From: Phymatolithon calcareum
Taxonomy: Eukaryota; Rhodophyta; Florideophyceae; Hapalidiales
Assembly (NCBI GenBank): GCA_977006965.1
Contig: OZ345366.1
Coordinates: forward strand, 992,001-1,056,000
Length of the DNA: 64,000 nucleotides
Direction: 5' to 3'
The notes beneath the pieces are model-generated. The model did not search any database. It was not told where the DNA came from and worked only from the letters and a program-made list of their open reading frames with translations. The translations under genes were made by a program, and so were the position numbers. Of this stretch, positions 11,260 through 22,310 are shown piece after piece; position 1 is the first letter of the stretch; each line of letters begins with the position of its first letter.

Positions 11260-11273
11260 AGGAGATTATAAAG
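11260..11273. repeat. Target-site duplication, left copy
   Basis: AGGAGATTATAAAG, repeated exactly at 12273-12286 on the other side of the LINE-A insertion. Confidence 0.85.
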
Positions 11274-12272
11274 TACGAGTTGCGTACACTGGGAGTGTTC
11301 AAGAAAGGGCTGAGTATACAGAAGTGTATTCAGATATACAAGGCACTAGTACAGCCACGCTGGGAGTACGCAATGCACTTAACGCCCTGGACAGAAGACG
11401 TACAAAATGCCGTCAAGGAAGTAGAAGCAACATTCTTCAATCAAGTATTCGGGCCACTGGCCCGAGGAAGGACGGATAGGCTCCGTCTCCTGTGCCGGAT
11501 CCAGGCGGCCGCACATCGACGAGAAATGTTGGCCTTCAAAATGCTGAGAAGGAACAAGGCGAAAGAACGTATGTATTCAAAGGAAGTGCCAGAAAGAAGA
11601 AACAACGATGAATGGCAGTACACGAAGAAAGATATCGCCGCGATGGAGACCAGAGAGCCGTTCGGTGAAGCGGTAAAGCATATCCAAGCAAACCAATCGT
11701 CGCAAGCACTTCGATCGAAATTTCTGGAAATGGAAGGAGACCGCCTAGAATCGAAGCGGAAAAGAAAGATACCATACGACAAAACAAGAGAATTGCCAGC
11801 AATCCTCAAGTTCCCCAAGGTGAAGCACAGACAACTCGCACTGCAGTATGCCTGTGGCAGATTCCCACAGGTGTCAACAACAAGTATGACTGAAGAATTC
11901 GGCACCAGAGCCAGAGAGCATATGGAGACCCTTGAACGCACGCTAGCAGGGTACGAACTCGAAGGAGAAAAACGACTGGAAACAGAAAAGGCGCTAGATG
12001 AGCTCTTACTATTTAGCAAGACACTCATAGAACGCATGGAGAACGAAGAAGGCCTGTATTAATCCGCAGAATGCAAGGCAAAAAGTGGTCGAGTCCAAGC
12101 ACCAACAATCCCGTAGAGGACTGAGATAGGACTACTTTGAGTCCTAAGTTTTCCCGTCTGCGATTCTAGTGGACGTTTTGTGAGCTACAAAAAGGTAGGT
12201 AGCACCAGAGGAAGCCTTGCCCATATCTTCGGAAGTCTGTGGGGCTTTTAAATAAACTTGAAAGGAAAAAAA
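11274..12272 (+). mobile_element. 5'-truncated LINE-A retrotransposon insertion
   Basis: A 999-bp insertion bounded by a perfect 14-bp TSD. An open frame from 11274 to 12062 encodes the C-terminal (thumb and beyond) part of a non-LTR reverse transcriptase: YELRTLGVF, then YKALVQPRWEYAMHLTPW, FFNQVFGPLARGRT, RLRLLCRIQ and a long basic/acidic tail ending HMETLERTL ... MENEEGLY. The 3' tail (about 12063-12272) ends in TTTTAAATAAACTTG and a short A-rich run. The 5' truncation is typical of target-primed reverse transcription. Close relatives in this window are at 39295-40428, 23351-23624 and 47903-47991. The insertion is absent from arm B of the inverted duplication, whose sequence keeps the empty site. 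Confidence 0.88.
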
Positions 12273-12997
12273 AGGAGATTATAAAGATCATTGTCGCGGG
12301 TATTTTAATTCTCATCCATTGCTGAACGGGGAATGATACAGATGTTAGATAGGAGCAGGGCTTGCCGCAATAGTATTTTTATTGATTGGTGAGGACAGTG
12401 CAATAGCAATAACAATAACAGTGACGACGACTTCTTTGCAATAAGAATTGCAATAGAAGATGACCGACAATACGAAGGCAATATCGAAAATCTGCGTCAC
12501 ATTTAGGATTTGCGTCTGCGAGTACCATTCAATCTCTTTGCAATACGTATTGCAATAAGGTCAGACTCTTAAAATAGCGCTCCATTAGAAATCCACCGGT
12601 ATATTGGATGCCAGCCCTGTGTTGGAGGTTGGTGGGCTCAAACTAGAACCCAAGTCGGAATCCTCGTCAAGGATGGACTCTAATTTGCACAACATGCTAT
12701 TGTGCCACCCAGAAGAGTCTGGTATTATTATGATTACCAAAGTTGGCCAGACCACATGAGCGTCGATGCATGTGGTAGAGCAAACAAAACAAGCGGGGGT
12801 AAGTTTAGAAGTCAACACAAATGATGCAAACGATCCTCTAATCAAACTCTACAACCACTTCTCCCAGCTATTCACAAGCCGCGAACCACACCAAAAGCTA
12901 AACACACCCGCAATCTTCCCCCAGTGAGAGTCTGTGCCCTCTACTCCTCCGCCTACACCAAGATCTCTATTTCCCACCTGTGAAAGCAACTGTCCGC
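12273..12997. other. Right TSD, then TTGCAATA-rich block and 3' flank of EVE gene A
   Basis: The 14-bp TSD copy occupies 12273-12286. From about 12350 to 12590 the sequence is AT-rich with many GCAATA words and a perfect 18-bp palindrome at 12538-12555 (TTGCAATACGTATTGCAA); this block is missing from arm B. From 12600 to 12997 the sequence is homologous (inverted) to 37938-38600 and is the 3' flank of the EVE gene. Confidence 0.55.
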
Positions 12998-13920
12998 TTA
13001 CTCCTGCTCGGAGATCTTCATGATCTCCTTCCACTCATTAACGCGCACCTAATATTACGATTATGAAATCATGACGAAACAAGCAATTAGCCAAAGATGT
13101 AAACAGAGGCGAGGCGCGAACACACATGAAATGGAAATACATACCGGACCGACGGAAGAGCGTCCCACCCTGAACATGTACATGTCCTTCAGAGGACCGT
13201 CCTTGAGCGATTCCCGACTGATTATCTTCTTAAAGGTGGAGACATGCTTGACATCCACCATATCCCAGATGGGAGACTCCTTGCTGCCTTTGTCCGAATA
13301 TTTACGACTATTGCGGTCCCAAGCCGTGTCTGGAAAGCACAAATGAAAGATCATAGAGGAATTTACCATGTGAGTGAAACTGAGTATCAATGGACGCGAT
13401 CATTCGAACAATTGTCGTCAGAAGCACGTACGGTCCGGATAGGCCTCCTTCACAATAGTGACCGTTCCCACAAAACCTAATTCCCAATTGATGACAAACG
13501 CGATTCGAAGGGTCAAGTTAGCAGACGCCATTAATGCAGAGAGACAACATCGCAACATGCAATCCGATACGTACCAGTGCCATTCCCAGCGTTAGAATGG
13601 TAAAACAGTGCGCGGTCCCCTACCTTCATGACCCGCATAAAGTTGCGCGCCACGAAGTTCCGGGCGCCATCCCACATCTTGATACCATGCTGTTGATTCT
13701 CCAATTCCGTAATCGAAAATTTCTTGTGAGCGCCGTTCTGATCAGAGCAGAAGTACCAGAAAGCGACACCGGATTCATCTCTCTCTATCTCAGCGGAAGA
13801 TTTTGCCGATTTCTTTGAGGGTCCGCCGGCCTTCTGAGCCTTAGAGGCTTTGGCTATCTTCTTAGCCGGCTTGTTCGCGGAGGCGCTTGCCTTGGCGGAC
13901 TTGGAACGATTGCCAGTCAT
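12998..13920 (-). CDS. EVE-domain protein, THYN1-like, copy A (four exons)
   Basis: The EVE domain is a PUA-like fold that binds modified bases in nucleic acid; animal THYN1 is the nearest named relative. Exons: 13575-13920 (ATG at 13920), 13432-13476, 13145-13329, 12998-13048. Donors are GTACGT, GTACGT and GTATGT and acceptors all end in AG; joined frame is 208 aa. After a Lys/Ala/Ser-rich basic start (about residues 1-47, nuclear-type) come FWYFCSDQ, then W-DGARNF-VARNFMR-MKVGD, LFYHSN, then across the first junction GFVGTVTIVKEAYPDH, TAWDRNS, PIWDMVDVKHVSTF, LKDGPLKDMYMFRVGRSSV and VNEWKEIM. These match the THYN1 order (KxSEP-equivalent, WxGVRNYxARNF, FYHSN, IVKEAYPDxT, WxMVDVxF, PLKNMxL). 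Copy A keeps the conserved WDG, ARNF and FYHSN residues better than copy B. Confidence 0.88.
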
Positions 13921-14530
13921 GGTAGCTGCGAATGTGTGGAGGCGACGTGGGTTGGAAATCGAGATCGAGGTGGGAGCTTACCTTGACAAAGGACGACTTG
14001 CGCTGGAGATGTTTGGAAGCGCTGCAGCAAGCTGGTTGCCGGGAGGATGTTCGCTGTTAATGCAGGTTGCACACGCTTATATGGGGTGGCGCTGGGGAAG
14101 ATAGATCGCTGGGTGGGTGTGCGGGTGTAATCAGACGGCGTCGATGTGTGTGCGGGTGGTGTGCATCAGTGGTGGCAACGGGGCTTGAAGGTCGTGTTCG
14201 GTGTCGCCTAACGGTCACAGAGGCGATTGCCGTTCTCCTGAGATGCACAGATGTGAACATTTGTGTATCTCAGGACTGACATTAGTAATACGAGTGTCGG
14301 GCGAAAAAGGGCCGATTCTGAGTTGCTATGAGGTCGCGCCGCTGAAGTTGGATCGCTGGGTGGGTGTCGGGTGAGATCAGACGGCGCCCGTGGGCGTGCG
14401 GGAGGCGTGCATCAGTGGCAGTATCGGAGCTTCAAGGCCGTGTTTGGTGTCGGCTAACGGCCACAGAGGCCATTGCCATTCTCCTGAGATGCACGGATGT
14501 GAGAAACATGAATGACAGATGAAAAAATGT
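13921..14530 (-). promoter_or_regulatory. Promoter region of EVE gene A with TATA-like box
   Basis: Read on the minus strand, CCATATAAGCG (14074-14084) lies about 155 bp upstream of the ATG in a position matching CCATAAAAGCG in copy B. Further upstream come repeated modules with CACCCGACACC, ATGCATCTCAGGA-type and TCAGAAT words, shared with 36240-36890. The modules repeat about every 200-250 bp. Confidence 0.55.
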
Positions 14531-14626
14531 CTATTCTGAGTGTTTACGAAGTTGTGTATGATCGATCGTAAAACCTCGATCGGTTTTACGATCGATCATG
14601 CACAACTTCGTAAACACTCAGAATAG
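14531..14626. repeat. Near-perfect 45-bp foldback palindrome
   Basis: Left arm 14531-14575 and right arm 14582-14626 are reverse complements over 45 nt with a single mismatch; the spacer is 6 nt. The arm sequence is present once, not as a palindrome, in the matching part of arm B (about 36240-36290). Confidence 0.9.
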
Positions 14627-14628
14627 CT

Positions 14629-14666
14629 CGCGCCGTGCGAAAACCTCGGGGTTTTCGCACGGCGCG
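14629..14666. repeat. Perfect 17-bp GC-rich hairpin
   Basis: Arms 14629-14645 and 14650-14666 are perfect reverse complements around a TCGG loop, two bases after the larger foldback. The arm word (GCGCCGTGCGAAAACC) also occurs unpaired at 36225-36240 and 36378-36395. Confidence 0.9.
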
Positions 14667-14984
14667 AACTCGTGTTAGGTTTCGGCTAACGCCCACAAAG
14701 GCGATTACTGTTTTCCTGAGATGCATTGGTGTCGGGTGAAAATATGACATTTAATGTCGATTCTGAGTTGTTACGAAGGTGTGTATGATCGATCGTAAAA
14801 CCTCGAGGTTTTCGCACGGCGCGAACTAATCTGCTGGAGCATAGCCCCCGACCTCCTGAGACCAATCGCTGCGCAGGCTGGATGATGATGCCGGAGGTCA
14901 AACAATCTAATTGGCCAATTGCTTGTTTACCGAACAGAGTGGGTGCATCCACCAACACTGTAGGTCCCTTGGCCAGTTAGAGAA
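14667..14984. repeat. Promoter-module repeat copy upstream of EVE A
   Basis: Another copy of the CATCTCAGG / CACCCGACACC / TCAGAAT module described for 13921-14530, followed by sequence homologous (inverted) to 36060-36240. No gene seen. Confidence 0.45.
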
Positions 14985-16840
14985 GTGTCACTTCAGCCCG
15001 TTCGAGAAGCCACTACCTTCTTTCGCCTCCACGTGCTCCAAAATAAGAACAAGAGGAATTTGTGGGCCTTGAACATCAGATGTACAGAACGCCATTCAAT
15101 GGTGAAGTATCGCGAAGCTATATGCGAGAAGACAATGGCAAGGATGGCTAATCTGGACTCGCCCACGGGGCAAGCAAGGGTCATAGGAACCTATTGCAGC
15201 AAGATATGCTGGCTTATGTTGGATACAGCATGACATCTGGCCGACTATTATCGACTTTTCCGGCTCTTCCGGGGATCTCGGCGCAATGCGTCGAATATCC
15301 GAATGACAGAAGAGTTCAATATCTCTCTAATGTCTCTTCGCAAGGAAATTTTAAAATGTTGGGGGAGAGAGCGCACTGTTAGTTTCAATTCGTGGCCCGC
15401 AGATGGAAACATCGTATTTTCAAGTGATGATCAGATACTGGATGGCGACGGAGGTGGTATGGGATGAGGTTGAAAACAGTCTCCCGTGGTCCCGGCACCA
15501 GAAATTGGATATGGGTCGAGCGGGCAGGTCTTGGTCACCGTTGTCTTTTTGGTAACATGCAGGTGAATTTTCTGCATGGTAGCATGTCCGATCTTGAAAG
15601 TTGATTCACATGCTATCTGCAGCCTCTGTTCGGTGAGGGAACGCTCGAAGGAATGGTGCTAGTGATGTCCCTGTGTCTCCGTCTGCGCTCACGGCCCGCA
15701 TCAGTGTAAAAGTCAAGAGCAGGCGTCTGGACGATGGGGTGGACCCACAAAAATTCCGGGTCCCTCGAAAAATGAAAAGACATGTAGCGGCCGCTATCCG
15801 CCACGCAACGGCGAAGAGGCGTGTGGCCCTAACGAGATATCTTCGGGGTGCTTTCAGTTGCTACCTCGGCTTTCCCTGGACCTCATTTTACAGTGTACGA
15901 AAATTGCGGGGAGCTGGGACATATCAACGGCGATCGGCCTGGATTGCTCAAATGCTCAAAAAGGGGAACAAACGAGACCAGGAAAATGCAGGAAAATATC
16001 TATACTGTTACATATGGGGAAGATCATAGCCAAAGCATTTCTCCTGCGCCACGGCCGAGCCCCAAAACAAAGACACACAGCATCTCGATGCTGGATCTTA
16101 AAGGAGCGTATGAAGGGAAAAACTCTTTCGGATCCTGCAGGCACGACTGGGGCCCGACGTGCTGACAATGATATCGCTTATGCTGCAAAGAACGATCATG
16201 TGCACATTTGGGAACGAGACCGGAGCATCGGCTGAGATGAACAGGGGTGTCCCCCAAGAATCCCCTTGGGCCCAACCTCTTTCATGGATATTCTAGCGGA
16301 GCGCCTCGTCAAATCCCCACACCTGGTATCGGAACTACCAGCTAATATCTTTGCAGGTAATTTCAAGATTTTCGCGAAGAGTATATATGGCCTACAATTC
16401 CTCATGGATATCTGTTTGCAGTGGAGTACCGAATTTGAACTGGAATGGGCTACTCCAAAAAGCCGTGTACTTTACCATCGCTTCCGCGAATAGCCCCCAG
16501 TATACCTCACCAGGAGGCCGCTGGAGGTCTACAATACCGCTATATAGATGGGAGTTGAAATCACGGTTGAAGAAATCCGAATAGGAATGACCTTTAAGAG
16601 AGTATGCGGAGCTTGGATGTCATTCCGTGCGCTCCAGAGCATCAGTTTCTATGGAGGGAGTATGAATCCGCGACGTGGTATGAGGCTGTACAAGACGTTC
16701 CTCCGCTCAGTGGCTGAATACGAACTCCACCTGAGCCCCAACGACCCTGCCCGCTCAAGCGACACGCGGCCCTCGATATTGCGAGCATATCGTGCCTGGT
16801 TTGGAAGACACCTAAGGTGTCACACCTTGAAGAACTAGCG
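14985..16840 (+). mobile_element. Decayed LINE (probably LINE-D) reverse-transcriptase region
   Basis: Broken plus-strand frames in order resemble a non-LTR element. 15670-15790 encodes VDPQKFRVPRKMK, shared with arm B. At about 15870 SLDLILQ and CTKIAGSW align with the better copy in arm B (SLDFILEVLEMGRIPQQW), which is the RT finger region. At 16243 RGVPQESPW matches the RT G.PQG.P motif. At about 16690 LYKTFLRSVAEYELHLSP matches the thumb LYK.L....EYA.....W block of LINE-A. Frame changes and stops throughout show it is dead. The first 1 kb is shared with arm B. Confidence 0.6.
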
Positions 16841-17039
16841 AGCGTTTACACATCCTCCTCGGAATGCCCACAGTCAAGGTACGAAGAGACTCCTACCGGC
16901 AAATATGCAGAATTGGCTACGCACCAGTGTCCGGAACACCCTCCAGCGTCCAACTTGCAGCGTCCCACAATGGAATAATTTAGCAGTTTTAGATTGTCCC
17001 AGGAATTATGCTCTCAATGGGCAGAGGGGATACTTGATG
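16841..17039. other. Junction between two LINE fragments
   Basis: No coding feature recognised. The end of this stretch holds TTTTATTTTGAGAGCTCCC, the A-rich 3' tail (read on the minus strand AATAAAATC) of the adjoining LINE-C fragment. Confidence 0.35.
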
Positions 17040-17790
17040 ATTTTATTTTGAGAGCTCCCAAAGCCTCACCTTGGAGTAACGGGCAGCTCTTGCGATAATC
17101 TCTACGCTAAAGTCGTCTGGCTACTCAAAACGTTCTTGATTCGTAATTCTCTCCCAACAAGAGCTCCTGTGAGTCTCTTGCACTCAAACTGAATTTCTGT
17201 ACTCATCTTCGACGACGCTAGAGTACGTTGTAAGGCGACTAGTTCGATCACCGCGGTAATCCCACAGTAAGCACCCAACACTGATTTCCTCCAAAGGGGT
17301 GCTCGATTGAATGTCAACCTTAGGCACCTTAAACGTGTTGTTCTTTCTCCTATGTAAAGGATCCCTGGTAGCTTGCCTTCAATAGGAATCTTCATTGTTC
17401 TGCCTTCTTCTTCCTTTTCCGATACCTTAATTGTTTCCTCTCTCCTCCTCTTCTTCGTGACAGATCTCTCCTGGGCTTTCTGAAGGGCTTGTCGCAAGTC
17501 TTCATACATCTTGAGATATTCAATATCCTTCATTGCTTCCTTTACGTCCTCATCTCTTCCAAAGTACTCTTCTGTTTCTTCAAGGCGCTTTTTGTGTCTT
17601 ACCAGGCTTAATGCAAACCTTTCTGCTTGATGATGTCTCCTCATCTTTGGTGGTCCCAGTCGGCACAAAACTCGCATTCCGTCCCGGTGGTGTTCGGCAT
17701 ACTTTCCGAAAACATTCTTGTAGAACAAGGCTGAGGACGCCCATTCTCCCACTGGGGAAAATCACTACATCTTGCCAGGTCTTCTTACTC
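17040..17790 (-). mobile_element. LINE-C fragment (RT C-terminus plus charged domain and 3' tail)
   Basis: The minus-strand frame 17102-17752 (216 aa) aligns with a second copy at 22420-23350. It begins in a region comparable to the RT thumb of LINE-A (FYKNVFGKYAEHHRDGMRVLCRLG against FFRQVFGPIAKNRTARLRLLCRI). It continues with a Glu/Lys-rich segment (HKKRLEETEEY ... DIEYLKMYEDLRQALQKAQE), then RTTRLRCLRLTFNRA and ECKRLTGALVGRELRIKN. The 3' tail (about 17040-17100) holds the block GCTCCCAAAGCCTCA (plus-strand reading) also found at 22325-22340. 5'-truncated; no TSD found. Confidence 0.65.
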
Positions 17791-18378
17791 ACTATTGCCC
17801 TGTAGAAATCCGGTATGTGCTTCGAAAAGAACAGGAAACCCTAGGCCCTGATGACTGATGTGGGCCAGTGTGCGTCCTGCCGTTGGGAGATGACGGCATC
17901 GTACAGCTCCACATGCTATCTGCCTGCAAAGATTTAAAATTTTGGTGCAAGCTGTAGTCTCACAGAAGTATTCTGAAGAAGACATTTCTTTCTTTACTTG
18001 CCAGCGCACAAAAAAAGCAATAGCTCCAGTGTGCAGGCGCAAGAACAAGGTGGTAACGGAAGGATATGAAATACTGTACATAGACGAAGAATCTCATGGG
18101 TTCCAGGTTGAGGGAAAGCAGAGAAATGCGATGAACACATCTTCACGACGCCCCACACCAATGCTGAGCATCATTGATCGTTGTTTTTTCCTTTTTTCGT
18201 ATGAGAGTTCACATCTTGGCGCAGTCTGGTTGCCCTTATTGTCCAGTGATATCCCCTTCGCCATGCCTCTTGAACGAATTCTTGAATGATTCACTCTCAT
18301 TCGACATTTGATATGCACCTGTAGCACGAGATCATGTCGACTATCCTTGGAGCACACACGGTCCGAGCACCGGGAATA
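17791..18378. other. No supported gene
   Basis: Short frames on both strands (17785-18081 minus, 17942-18289 plus) overlap and show no family. AATACTGTACAT-type words recur here and near 24008, hinting at a shared repeat. Confidence 0.3.
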
Positions 18379-18459
18379 GAAGCGGTCGAAATTCAAGACC
18401 ACCTGCGTATAGGTCAATGATTGACCTATACGCAGGTGTTCTTCAATTTCGACCACTTC
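18379..18459. repeat. 40-bp foldback palindrome
   Basis: Arms 18379-18418 and 18420-18459 are reverse complements with 3 mismatches in 40 and only one unpaired central base. It lies in sequence without genes. Confidence 0.9.
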
Positions 18460-20237
18460 TGTTTCCTATATGCACAAGAACTGATATTGAATGTGTTTCG
18501 TCTTAGACTGCTGCCCAGATTGAGCGACTATGTATAGTCTTCTGGAACACCGTGTGCATCCACTTTCAGTCTGCTTTTTTGGTTGAAAGAAATGCGTGAG
18601 AACGTTCTCGTGGTGGAATCTTCGAGTATCATGCTGCTATGCTCAACAAATTATGATAATCCGTTGCACTTTGCAATGTACAACGCACGGCCTTGGACTT
18701 CAATTGCAAAGCGAAAGTGGCATCTTCAAGCCCTCCAACATAGCTGCCGGACGAATGAGACACAAAGCTGTAACCATGCTCGCGACAGCATTAATACGTG
18801 CCCAGAGTCAGCGTCGTATTCATTCTCATCACATCACCTTATGAAGGTCTTATTCCAGGCGAACATACCGCTGTCCTAGCAGAAGGAGCGCTGACTTTGC
18901 GTGTGTCATCTTCATCGCAACAAAGGACTTTTCCGGCATTGAGCAGTTGATGGAGGCAACATTTCTGAGGGCAGGGGCTGGAACACTGCGATACACAACA
19001 ATCCGATTTGGAAAACTACTCGTTGTGCACAGAGCGACCCAAGATCTCGTGCTAGTTCCTCCGTTACACGCGGTCGACGTAAACTGATTCTCTGGTGCAA
19101 TCTTGCAATCACAGTACACGGAAAGTGAAAATGGAAAAGCACTTGTGCCGGGATCAAATTTTGTTTTCCTGACAGCACGAGAATTGAGATGATTGTCAAC
19201 TTGAGAACCGTTCTGCAGGCCTGTCCCCGCTGCAGCACATCTCATTGAGCATATACTTGTATGTATCTCTTGAAATGCACACTAGTGGCATGGAGAAGAT
19301 AGCTGGTGATGCAGTGAAAAAGGTACATGGAAGTCAGACACAGCAATTCTTCAAATTATCTAATTTTCGACGGCACAGTTTACATACGATTGCATTGCAG
19401 CATTCACCGATTTCTAATGTTACAGTCGGAATACTTTCAATCTAAGCCAACTGGCATTGCACTGAAAGAACTGGAAATTTCACTTATTAAATGCCCCGCG
19501 GGGCGCAATATTAGACATTGGAAATCTAGAATTGTAGAGGGACACCACTCAGAATGTAGTTCATGCTCATGGAGAAAAGTCTCCAGCTGGGTACAGTGCC
19601 TCCTGGGGCAGCCACCCTAATGATCGGAAAACCCATGCCAATACTGCACTGCACTGTAATGGTGTTGTGTATCCAGTCGGATCGCCTCGACGCGACTTCG
19701 CTATCCGTCATCTGCGAGAAGGATGACGACTCGCCCCTTCTGCCTAAATACATCCGCGAGCATCGTCCCTCGTCCTATCGCCAAGCTACACAATTCGTCC
19801 TTGCCCTGCAGTGCATAACATGGCCAGAAAACCGGCGTTCCCACGGTAGTTCTTCCTTGGATCGTTCGTTTCGTGTACCAACCGAATTGCTCCACGGGAG
19901 ACGGATGAAAGGGGCTGTGCGTTTAACCTCTTTGTGCGTTTCTCAGATAATTGCAACATCGAGCAGGAACACGGAATCGAACCGGGAGAAGACAGTGCTG
20001 CCTCGCCTCTCGTAGTTGTACACTGCGAAGTTCGCTTGCGCGCACCGCAAATGACATTGTAGTGTGTGAGCTGCGGGCTTTCGCTCCGTGCTTCACAGAC
20101 GGTGCAGTTTTGCGCGCAACGAACGCAACCGGTAGATGCGCATTCTTTGGGCCTGCGAATCCTCGCGCATGGTCAGGAGTACCTGACGGGCGTGCGAAGT
20201 GAGAAATGGATATGTAAGGCGGGGAGATTTGGTTATT
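18460..20237. other. No supported gene; two unassigned ATG frames
   Basis: ATG frames at 18850-19245 (minus, 131 aa) and 19563-20015 (plus, 150 aa) are long enough to notice but I recognise no family, and both overlap other open frames. The first is Cys-containing (YCDCK, TACNGG), the second has MLMEKSLQLGTVPPG. They could be decayed repeat proteins. Nothing else supported. Confidence 0.3.
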
Positions 20238-20725
20238 CTTTCTTTCTTTCTTTATTGTAGAAAACGTTAATTTAACGCCAGAATTTACTCTAGAGTAAGT
20301 TCTCATTGTTCAAAAATTGGAGTATCTCTGAAGGTCTCTCCCTGCACAGATCTTTCACCGTTTTGCCACGCATTCTTCCGATGAATTGCCATCGAGAGAC
20401 AGTCCGACCAGAACAGCTTATAATTAAGTGCTCCACTATCTCCCTGACGCCACACAGGCACATCTTGCACACTGGATCGAAGAGTAGCGGTTCATCCTCC
20501 CTGTGTCCATGGTGAAAGCATGCCACAATAGGACAACAATTCACTACGAGCTGGTGGAGTGCCACCTCTGCACGTCTCGGGAAGAGTGTGGATCGTTCGG
20601 GAGCGTAGTTAGTGTCACTAGTTTGCTTCTATGGGCGGTTCGATAATGGATCGTGCCGCTTCCAACGTGAGAGGTATCGCTCGATGCAACACCAGACTCG
20701 ATTCCAAAATTCCCCGCCACGCGAG
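20238..20725 (-). mobile_element. LINE-D 3' fragment (zinc knuckle and (GAAA)n tail)
   Basis: Minus-strand frame 20290-20565 encodes ALHQLVVNCCPIVACFHHGH, then CKMCLCGVREIVEHLIISC and a C-terminal ERPSEILQFLNNENLL. This is the post-RNase H C..C...EHL...C domain of LINEs and it aligns with 34273-34560. Upstream sequence to about 20725 aligns with 34570-34720. The 3' end is an (TTTC)n run on the plus strand at 20238-20262, that is a (GAAA)n tail. 5'-truncated; TSD not found. Confidence 0.7.
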
Positions 20726-21589
20726 AAGAGTTCTGAGTTGAATTTCAATTTGTCTCCCTGGTGTTTTGCACTTCAGAGTCCAGCCTCACTACGTGGAAGC
20801 GGATCCCATGCGACCGTGGTTATTCAGAATTGAATGAAATTGGCAAATCTTCGTGGGCACTGTATCTGGTGGTAGCTACAGAAAGCTTCAGGTGCATAAG
20901 TACGCATGAAATTTACATGAAAGTCGACACATGGAGAGGCAGTGAAAGAAGTAGACGATCGGTCCATTTCTCACATACCACTCTTAGAATATTGACTGTT
21001 CGCAAGTAATCTGTTTTCTAATGCGGACATCGCTTGCGTTGCCCAATTTCGGCGACGTTTTATTCATTGTGTGGCGATTGTTGCGGTAGACAGACTACTT
21101 CTCCGCATGACGGAAAAGGGAGGTGCTGTACGGCCAGCAATGGCGCTGCATATATGGCAGCATACTACATTCCCCTGGGCATCACTACTCGCATATATTG
21201 CCTGTCCTGACGCATTTACTGGATTCGGGGCAAAAAAGGTTCCGCCCGCCAAGAGAAAGGAACCGTGCTCGCGGTGTCATCGTTAAGTTGAAGAGGCTGT
21301 TAAATGGTTGATAGTGCGATCAACCTTTCAGCTTCGATACCCTTCCGATCCTACTGTGCCGAATCGTGGAACTCGATTGAAGAGACGAGATAAGAAGAAG
21401 GTATCAAATACTTCTAAGTCTCCTCTCCTGCCAACTGTGCACCGTATTTCTCTGAATAAATGTGGCAAAGTACGAGAAGTAATTCGTCGAGCACCTTCGT
21501 CGTCTGGTGAGTCTTCAAAGTATATCTCCAGCTTGCCACCAGTGCCTTTCGCCGGACTTGCCCTCAGTGAACACCTGAAAGAAAATGCT
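20726..21589. other. No supported gene
   Basis: Short frames only. The plus frames 21071-21286 and 21308-21607 follow each other closely before the LINE-A-type tail at 21590 and could be the decayed end of the same element, but they do not match LINE-A protein. Confidence 0.3.
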
Positions 21590-21650
21590 GCTCCCGTACA
21601 GTCTTAGGAGTGTTATTGAGGGCCTTTAAATAAACAACTAATCAGTTGCT
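21590..21650 (+). mobile_element. LINE-A 3' tail
   Basis: CTGCTCCCGTACAGTCTTAG, GGGCCTTTAAATAAACAACT and following bases match (inverted) the 3' end of the LINE-A copy at 23351-23430. No poly(A) survives; a 5' boundary is not visible. Confidence 0.55.
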
Positions 21651-22310
21651 TCGAAAAAACTGAAAGATAGTGAACCCACAAGAGACCTTCGACACTTTTC
21701 CTTCCCCACACAGTGACTGGATAGCGTACGCCAATATCAGAATACGACGAGATTGGTCGTACCCCGTGCAGTAAAGTAGTGTACAGTACAGTAGTTGTGT
21801 TGAAGACTATGTTGGGGCGGCCTTGTGGTTCGTTGCCCACATAATGGTGTAAAGACGTGCGGTGCGCGAGATGATGATCTCGTCGTGAGATTAATACCAG
21901 ATTGGAAAGGGCAGAAAAAGTTTTGCCTTCACCATCTCTTTCGGCATGTGAAAATTTCCAATTTGCGGCACGATATGCAGGCAATAAGTAAAATATGCAC
22001 CGACGACGGTCGCCTACTGATATTTCGAAGCCGACTTGTTCCAGCACACGCCTGCCGCCGCTTGGCGCTCGATTTCATGATTCGACTTTGTTGTCCGGTG
22101 TTGGAAGTGATTCGACATGCCCGTTGTACTCTAAACCGTCTGATACAAGTTCAGATGACACCAGAACGCGAACGGTATCGCTTCGACAAAGCCGTGAAGT
22201 TTAAGTTGAGATTTTGAATTCAAGACAAGTTTAGGGTGTTCCAAGCGCGCGTTCGTCGGTTCAGTTTTCGGTTCATGAACCGAAGTCTAAACCGATTAAT
22301 GGGATATTTG
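21651..22310. other. No supported gene
   Basis: Overlapping open frames on both strands (21613-22047 minus, 21825-22217 plus) without a recognisable family. A palindromic CGGTTCATGAACCG word is at 22271-22284. Confidence 0.3.

Larger units (their letters stand above)
11180..15960 (+). repeat. Large inverted duplication, arm A
   Basis: Sequence here recurs in opposite orientation at about 33620-38735. Matching segments run from the flank before the LINE-A insertion, through the EVE-domain gene and its repeat-rich promoter, to a LINE reverse-transcriptase piece. Arm A has insertions relative to B: LINE-A (11274-12272) and a TTGCAATA-rich block (about 12350-12590). EVE exon 1 is roughly 80% identical at protein level between arms. 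Limits are judged by eye. Confidence 0.8.

Noticed and set aside
20238-20262. Microsatellite (TTTC)n
   Set aside because: Explained as the 3' tail of a LINE-D copy, as at 34224 and 35600.
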